Positions 20,213-26,612 of a DNA stretch of 26,612 bases are shown here, in pieces. Each line of letters starts with the position of its first letter. The first letter of the stretch is position 1. The DNA is taken from positions 1 to 26,612 of the forward strand of contig JAPEVC010000343.1 in NCBI GenBank assembly GCA_027946555.1, in the 5' to 3' direction. The position numbers and the translations under genes are program-made. Below the pieces are notes generated by a model that did no database searches, was not told the origin of the DNA, and saw only the letters and a list, made by a program, of their open reading frames with translations. This DNA comes from Gnomoniopsis sp. IMI 355080. Its lineage: Eukaryota; Ascomycota; Sordariomycetes; Diaporthales; Gnomoniaceae.

Positions 20213-21699
20213 ATGGCAGCCATCGAAAGCAATGGCAGACCGCTCACGACTCCACGGATTGCTGCCCGTTTAGTAGACTTGAATTGGCCCGAGTCTCTGC
20301 AGCCATGGCTTGCACAATTACTAGTCTTCATGACTCTATTAGCGTTGCTGGCTGTTTCGTTGCGGATATATAGTCGCCGGCTCAACCAGGTACCACTTTG
20401 GTATGACGACTGGTTGGCCATAGGCAACATGGTACGTTGCATGACAGAACGATGGGAATCAGATATGACGGAGTTTGTTCTCACTGACAGTTTTTTTTGT
20501 ACAGATATGGTTTGTCCTGGTAGCCGGTCTCATCGCAGGCGACGTCGGTCTTGGCCTGGGCCTTCACGCCCAGTTCGTTGCCGAGGGCCACGCAGTCTCA
20601 ATGGTTCAGTTGGCCCTCGCCATTGATATTATGTATATATGGTGTATAGTTTGGAGTAAGCTCAGCCTAATCGCTCTGTATTACCGGGTGTTTGGCTTTG
20701 GGTACTTCAAGAGTGCATGCTGGGTTGTTGCGATGCTGGTCGTGGCGTGGGCGATTGCTTCGACGATCTCCCTTTTTCTCCTCTGCGTACCCTTGGCCAA
20801 GTACTGGAACGGGTCCTTGAAGGGGCATTGTTCTGATCCGGCGCCCGTACGACTCCGCAACTCCATTGCTACCATCATCACGGATGTGATGATTTTATGC
20901 CTCCCTATTCCTCAGATCTGGGGACTACATGGCTTGCGAGTGACAGACAGATTTGGCTTGACCATTGTCTTCGCTGTGGGCTTGTTGTAAGTGTCCCCCG
21001 TCTTTTCTAGCTCTTTTTTCCCTTCCCTTCCCTTAGCGAAAATACACACCCCCTCTCCTTCTTCCGAAAATCTAGCCTCATAGGCCGAGAGCAGGCCATG
21101 ATCATGAGAAGGGCCTCTAAAGCTAATCAACCCTCGTTCTGCGCAGTGTGGTCTCCATCGCGACCATGCGAATTTTCGTCCAGCAATACGACCAGAGCAA
21201 CGACAAGAGTTTCACTCTTGCCCCAGACGCCGGGTGGCTCCTCATCGAAATGGCCGCGGCGATAGTGTCGGCAAGCTTTCCCGCCATGGGCCCTGCCGTG
21301 ATCGAGATATGGCGTTACCTACGGCACGTTGTGAAGGCGTGCCGCGGCTCCGCAGCGCATGGAAAAGCGGCGCGCACTCGTCGCCAAGGCGGCGTGGAGC
21401 TGCGGACGCGTATTATCAACGAAGAGGCGGGCGGCGAGGGTGTGATGGGGTCTTCTACGCAACATCCTGATGAGGTGGATGGGTCTTTCCATCGCCTGTA
21501 TTCGAAAGGACAGAACGGGTCTGCTGCGACCCAGGTTGGAGAACATACAGAGCCTATGCTTCCGTCGGAAAGGACAAAAGACTTTGACGATGGGTCGAGC
21601 AGTCTGCCAGTCACTGTGCAGAGTGACAGGGCAAGTGAGGAGGTTCCTCTAAGCGTCATGCTACAACAGACACGTGCAATACACTCAGATGCCCAATAG
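20213..21699 (+). CDS. Fungal rhodopsin-domain (SAT4/PTH11-like) 7TM protein
   Basis: Three exons: 20213..20431, 20505..20986 and 21147..21699. The introns are 20432..20504 (GTACGT...TACAG) and 20987..21146 (GTAAGT...CGCAG). They give 417 residues. Family features are the first helix ending in SLRIYSRR, then PLWYDDWLAIGNM, MYIWCIVWSKLSLIALYYR, and CVPLAKYWN with a following Cys. Helices then reach FPAMGPAVIEIWRYLRH, for about seven membrane segments. The C-terminal region of about 140 residues is hydrophilic, low in predicted structure and probably cytosolic. There is no N-terminal CFEM domain, so it is not the CFEM-bearing PTH11 subtype. Members are usually annotated as integral membrane or GPCR-like proteins with no known ligand. 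A run of 12 C lies 24-35 bases before the ATG, in the likely 5' UTR. The start at 20213 is the first ATG in frame and keeps a short N-terminal tail. Confidence 0.88.
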
Positions 21700-21891
21700 A
21701 CAATTGTTACTGTGCAGATACTCGCACGCTTCAATTTCAACCTTGATGATACTGCCGCTTTTGAATCATGAATTACGACAGTTCGGGGGCATGGGAAGGT
21801 GTGTATCACACCTAGGCTGCTCACCAGGCCATGCATTTGCGAGTCCGCGTCTGCTCAGCAAAGCACAATGCTCTCTCTCCTCTCACAAACT

Positions 21892-24098
21892 TCACTTCTG
21901 CACAACCTTCTCCTCACCGTCCTGGCCAACTTCATCAATCGTTCTCTTCGGCCCAGTAAACCAATACCGGCCCCCAAGCCCAAAAGGCAACCACCACCCG
22001 GCCAAGCTCACCAACGACACAATTCCAATGCAAATCGGCGCATAGTTGAGCGTCTCCGCTGTGACTGGATACAGCTGCGGCAGCAACAGCACCACGAACT
22101 GGAACATGATATACAAGCACGCCACCGTGCCCACAACCACACTCCAGCCATCACACAAACGAAACCCCTTGGCAGCAGGCTGAAACGCCGCCCGCCCCAC
22201 TGTATGCCGCGCCGCAATGGGGATCAAGTACGAAAAGTTGGTCGCAATGGTCGCCGTGGCCGTGATGGCGCTAAACGCCACCTCGGAGCCAATGACGGCG
22301 CACGTGATGGCCACGCTGAGGAACAGCACCAGGTACGCGGCATGGAGCGGCGTCGTTCGGTTGCCCCGCGTGTCGAGTTGGCGGAAATAGGAGGAAAAGG
22401 GCAGCACGCCGTCGCGCGAGATGGCAAACGTCACGCGCTGGGCCGACATGAAGCACGAGGTGGTGGCGCAGGTGGAGTCGATCCAGAGGATGACGAGGAC
22501 GGCGATGGCGGCGCGCTCGCCGAGGAGTTGGACGAGGTATTCGGCCCAGTTGTTGGCGTATGAGGCGGAGATGATGGCGTCAAAGTCTTGCATGCAGAAG
22601 AGGACCATGATCAGGGTCTAAGTAGGGTGGTGGATAGGAATGTTAGGGCTGCTGTGATTCTGGCTTCAGAGTTTGGGTTCAAAATGGGAGTACATAAAGA
22701 AAAAAACACTACTTGCCGGTACGGACAAGACCCAAGCACAGAGAGTAGCTGCCCACATGCCCTTTGCCACCGTCTCAGAGGCATCGTTGGTTTCTTCCGC
22801 CAAATGCGCCGAGGCGTCGTATCTGCGATACTTGGGTATTTAGCTTTGTATCTACTATTAAGCAGACCATTCGAGATCCAAACAACCGTAAATGTGGAGA
22901 GAGGGAGAGAGGGGGAGAGAGAAAGAGGGAGCCATTTTACCCATAAAACTCCCACGCCCCGAATAAGATCCCAATCACCCACGCATACGAATCACTCGCC
23001 TGCTTCTCACTCCCCTCATTAATCCCATTATAAAACCTACCAAACACCCCGTCGGCATGCTGAAACCGTCCCCTCGCCGCAACAGGAAACCAAACCCAGT
23101 AAAACGCAAACAAGACGAAAAACACAAACACGGCGAACCGAAAATACAACTTGAGCACCCGCGGCGCCAGCACATTGGGCAGCATAGCCACCACCATCCC
23201 CACCGCCGTGAGCAACCACGAGAACCAACCGGCATTGATGAAGCCATCGCCCGCAGCTGTACCTGCTGGGTACTGGATCTGCAGCGCACTGAGGAGGAAA
23301 TTGGTCGCGCCCTGCTGCACGCCCGGAACAACGCAGATCCAGCCTGCCCAGTTCCACCAGGCCGTCATCCAGCTGAGGAAGCGCCCGTGGCGTGGGCCGC
23401 CTAGGCGGTAGGACCAGAAGTAGATGCCGCCTGCGGTGGGGAAGGCGGCGGCGATTTCGGCCATGGCGAGGGAGACGATGAAGGAGAGACTGCTCAGAAG
23501 GGGGGTGGGTATTAGATATTAGGGTCAAGTGGGGATAGGATAACACAACACCCAGGTTGAGGGGAGATAGAGGGGTGAGTGTGTGTCTGGGATAGTGAAG
23601 TGTACTGTACCCTCCAATCATGGTCCAATTGGCAAAGGCTGCCTTTGGGCCGCCAGTATACATGGCGAAGCTGAAGAGGACCGGCATGCCTATTATAGTC
23701 GAGTTTGAGTCGGACGAGCTCTCATCCTGAGAGGCGGAGGAGGAACAATGTCCTTTATAACGTACCAGAGACAAAGTTCATGGTGATATAAGTCGCGGCC
23801 CAGTTCTCAAACAGACCCAGATGGCGGAAGAATTCTGAAAAAGTAGGTTAGGTAGGTAGTTCCAGGAGGTCAGCGCCATCTGCTCTCTCCAGGCACACCA
23901 CTTTTGAAACGTGTTTGCAGAACTTCAACACACGAGAAAAAGGGCAAAAGAGGCGAGCGAGCCTACAAACATACCTTGCTTATAACCCAGCCTCGCAAGG
24001 TGCTGCTCGTCCTTGGAAAGAGCTGGCTTTTCGGGACCAACCTCGCCATCTTCCACGCTTGCCGGCCTGATTTGGTCCTCAATCTTCAAGTCGGCCAT
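21892..24098 (-). CDS. APC-superfamily amino-acid / GABA-type permease
   Basis: This plasma-membrane transporter of the fungal amino acid/choline (ACT) group is related to GABA, choline and polyamine permeases. Six exons: 24098..23975, 23834..23766, 23689..23611, 23489..22941, 22822..22717 and 22617..21892. They join in frame to 550 residues. The N-terminal tail MADLKIEDQIRP leads to SKDEQHLARLGYKQEFFRHL. Helices follow with FVSGMPVLFSFAMYTGGP, SLAMAEIAAAFPTAGGIYFW and WWNWAGWICVVPGVQQG. Later segments are VLSVPTLIMVLFCMQDFD, the loop SAQRVTFAISRDGVLPFS and PLHAAYLVLFLS, the usual permease landmarks. Intron 5 (22716..22618) uses a GC donor (GCAAGT); the GT alternative would remove the Pro of SVPTL. 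The substrate cannot be fixed from sequence. It converges with the rhodopsin-like gene, with a 192-bp gap. Confidence 0.9.
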
Positions 24099-24937
24099 AC
24101 TTACGTCGCCTTATGTTTTTTTGAGGGGAAGTAGAATCGCTAAGGTTGGGGCATTAGGAAAACCAAAAACAGAGAAAAGAGACGTCCGAAGATGGCTTTG
24201 ATATATGAGTTATATTGTTTCCCAAAGAGGGGGGCGCTCCTTTTCTAACACAAAAACTCAAGGAGGTTGTTTTTGGCGGTGTCGGAAAAAAAAGCAGCTA
24301 TGATAATTATGGCCCCTTACCCAGATTGACATGCGTAGCCGAGGAATGTTAAAACCAAACTTATCTATCAAGTGTAGCATTTTCTCGGAAATCGCAAAAC
24401 CCCCTCTCTATCGCGGCTATCCACCAATACGCCCATGTTGTTTGTGCTTGTAACCTTGACTAGATCGAGACTGTGTAACCGAGATTCATACCATATGATA
24501 GGCAAAGTCGTCTACTAGTGTCTCTGATAAGTGAGTGGTGGCTGAACCCGCCCCCTCTAACGTGATAAAATGGGCGTTACGATAAGCCTGCAGCTGGAAT
24601 GCAGGCATGCATAGAGGGGGTTGGAATTCAGGAAGAAATACACCACTTGTAAACTAGATGACTCCAATCGAATGCTTAATGAACACAAACGTTGGTAAAA
24701 AGGGCACGAATCGTTTTCCTCAACTCAAAGCGTTTAGCGTTGAAGCAATCGCGTGGACTTGCCCCAGGCGGACATATCATAAGACAACCCCTCCTCCCCC
24801 TTGCCCCTGACGCCTGGGTAGGGTAGGTCGGTAGGCGGGCGGTGGGGTCGTTCTACAATAAAAGCAAAATCTATTTTGGTCTAGCATAGCTATTCTAAAG
24901 ATGGAGGGTGAGAATCGAGATAAAGCACACCAGAATC
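24099..24937. other. Intergenic region, permease promoter
   Basis: This stretch of about 840 bp lies upstream of the permease and downstream of the MFS gene (both minus). No coding frame is supported. It holds a cluster of GATA motifs (24301-24585), described separately. A G/T-rich stretch (GGTAGGTCGG type) at about 24817-24850 is near the 3' side of the MFS gene. Confidence 0.55.
24301..24585. promoter_or_regulatory. Cluster of GATA-factor motifs upstream of the permease
   Basis: Seven HGATAR matches lie in 285 bp: TGATAA at 24301, AGATAA (reverse) at 24361-24366, TGATAG (reverse) at 24365-24370, TGATAG at 24496-24501, TGATAA at 24525-24530, TGATAA at 24563-24568, and CGATAA at 24580-24585. 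By chance about one would be expected. Fungal amino-acid and GABA permeases are commonly under AreA/Nit2 GATA control, so nitrogen regulation is a fair inference. Confidence 0.4.
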
Positions 24938-26604
24938 CTACGCCAGCGGCTTTCCAGACGACTTTTGCCCACTTATCGAAGAAGACACGGGCTCGTCGTA
25001 CTTCACCCGCTCATCACTACTGTTAGACAGCCGTAATCGTGCCTCGAGGTCATCCTCGTCCATATCCGAACCAAGCTCAAACGCATCAAGCGAGACCCTC
25101 TCGGCCGCTGTCGTAGACATTGCTTCTTTGATGGGCTCGTGCTTGTATAGCTGAATGTTGATAAACATAACGAACAAGCCGACTGCACAAACGAGTGTTA
25201 GCTTATTGGACTGATAGCATCAAAACCATTGTGTGTGCCAGGCTGCATAATAGACTCACGATCATAAGCAAGCCGCAGAGCGCCTCCCACCACGAAAGCA
25301 ATCCAGAACCTCCCATTCTCGGCCAACAGACCGGTGAAGCTAGGTCCCGTGACATTGGCTAGCGTGCGCAGCGTGCTCGTGATACCCATTACCGCGGTAC
25401 GCTCCTCTGGCTTGACCACCGCGGCAATGAGGGCAGCGCGCGGCGCCTGGTCCATATTGTTGAGACCGGTGCGGAGTAGGAGCAGCGCAAAGGTGAGGAA
25501 TTTGTTCTGCGGCAGCGGGAAGAGGAGGACGGCGAGACTGGAGGGCACGTGGGTAAAGACCATGGTGTTGACAAGGCCAATGTGGCGTGCCAACGGCCCA
25601 GCAAAGATGGTGGAGCAGGCGGCGAGCAAGTAACTTGCGGAGAGGACGTCGCCGAGCTGGGACTTGGGAATATGGTATTTCTCGTCAATGTAGTAGGTCG
25701 TGAGCGACATGGAGACCATGCCGTCTGCGAGGGAGTCGACCATGAGCAGAAACCACAATGCGTACATGATTGAGCGCGTTTCTTTGGAGATCTGAGCAAT
25801 CTTGTTGGTCTTGGGCTCGGACTTGGGCTCGCTTATGACATGATGGCTATCATCGACGGGACTAAGCTCTTGACCAGCCAACAAACCCTCGGCCGCTTCG
25901 CTCGTCTCGACTTCCTCCTTGGGGACTGTAGGCTCTTTTAGCTCACACTTTGGTGAGAGAGACAAGGTTGCCAACAGCGCCAGGAAGCCCATCAAAGCGT
26001 AGACGCCAAAGCAGACGTGGTATGCATCAAGAAGGGTCCAGCCATCCTTGTCCTGTAGCCACTGAATGAGTCTGCCGGCTGCCACGGTGCCCGAGGCGGA
26101 GCCCAACGACGCTGTCGTGATATACCACGTCAAGACATCGCTTCTCGTCTCAGGTACCGTCAACTCGGATATTGTCGACTCCTCGATGGCTCGGAAAGGT
26201 CCCGTATCGCCGCCGGTAGCACTCAAGACGCCGACGACGGCGGCGGGCAGCAAGACCCAGTAGTTTTCGCTCAGGGCAAACGTGGTGCCGGACAGAATCA
26301 TGAGCAAGGCACCGCAGCATACGGTCCGGCGGCGGCCGAATCGGTCGGCGACAAGGGAGATGGCGAGCGAGAGGACGACATCTCCGACGAGCGTCAGGGT
26401 CAAGAACAGGCCTATACGGGCGTCGGAGACATGGAGCTCGTTGAAGAAGAGGGCCAAGATGAGCGAGGAGGCGCCATAAGCGATCATGCGGGCGCTGCGG
26501 GCAAAGATGATCAACCAGGCATCACGGCCGGTGATCCAGAGGGAAGCGAGGCCGGATTCATGGAAAAGGTATTTGTGGAGAAAAGATAATAAGGCTGAGA
26601 CCAT
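24938..26604 (-). CDS. Major facilitator superfamily transporter
   Basis: Two exons: 26604..25260 and 25182..24938. One intron, 25259..25183 (77 nt, GTGAGT...GTGCAG), joins GALRLAYD to LGLFVMFINIQLY. The product has 529 residues. The MFS motif A is visible at about 86-93 (ADRFGRRR), between helices 2 and 3. Other conserved parts are GDTGPFRAIEESTISEL, LLLLRTGLNNMDQAPRAALI and VMGITSTLRTLANVTGPSFTG. A central hydrophilic loop (about 225-275, rich in Glu, Pro and Ser) separates the two six-helix halves. The C-terminal tail of about 60 residues is acidic and Ser-rich. It belongs to a common fungal MFS group annotated as general substrate transporters; the cargo is unknown. The start at 26604 is the only one visible, eight bases from the window edge, so an upstream exon cannot be ruled out. 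Confidence 0.88.
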
Positions 26605-26612
26605 TGCGGGGG

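Noticed and set aside
21799..22563. 254-codon plus-strand frame at the permease 3' end
   Set aside because: Antisense to the last permease exon; rich in Arg/His/Gly as expected from a shadow frame.
1..26612. A secondary-metabolite or defence gene cluster
   Set aside because: Only one melanin gene fragment is present; no PKS, NRPS, P450, methyltransferase or NLR-type gene was recognised, and the other genes are unrelated.

Overview
The window reads as chromosomal DNA of a filamentous ascomycete (Pezizomycotina, most likely Sordariomycetes). The genes are single transcription units with short 5'-GT...AG-3' introns (mostly 56-120 nt), and the families are typical fungal ones: scytalone dehydratase of DHN-melanin synthesis, a DUF2293 protein, a BIM1-like copper protein, a PMCA-type calcium ATPase, a fungal rhodopsin-like 7TM protein, and APC and MFS transporters. 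No tRNA, rRNA, CRISPR array or intact transposon was found. All exon structures below were assembled by hand from splice signals, reading-frame continuity and recalled family patterns.

Layout. Left edge (1-2448): the 5' end of a scytalone dehydratase gene (minus strand, cut by the window edge) and a DUF2293 gene (minus) with a long in-frame acidic repeat. Middle-left (3595-8478, all minus): a small N-glycosylation-rich secreted protein, a cytosolic alpha/beta hydrolase, and a BIM1-like copper-family protein with a C-terminal membrane anchor. At 10475-11206 (plus) is a cysteine-rich, probably GPI-anchored protein. It converges, with a 285-bp gap, on the three-exon P-type Ca2+-ATPase at 11492-15124 (minus). 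A gene-poor stretch of about 5.1 kb follows (15125-20212); it holds one decayed or misread gene-like segment and an AT-rich patch with nested inverted repeats. On the right are a rhodopsin-domain 7TM protein (plus, 20213-21699), a six-exon amino-acid/GABA-type permease (minus, 21892-24098) and an MFS transporter (minus, 24938-26604).

There is no convincing shared pathway. Three neighbouring products (3595-4363, 7445-8478, 10475-11206) enter the secretory pathway and probably sit at or beyond the cell wall, and three more are membrane transporters. They do not form a recognisable biosynthetic cluster. The scytalone dehydratase could belong to a melanin cluster continuing to the left, but nothing in the window shows that.

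I did not find a clear new biological system. The best non-genic candidates are a 111-bp hairpin/MITE-like element (4682-4792), the nested inverted-repeat patch (17923-18027), and the gene-like but interrupted segment at 16340-16905.
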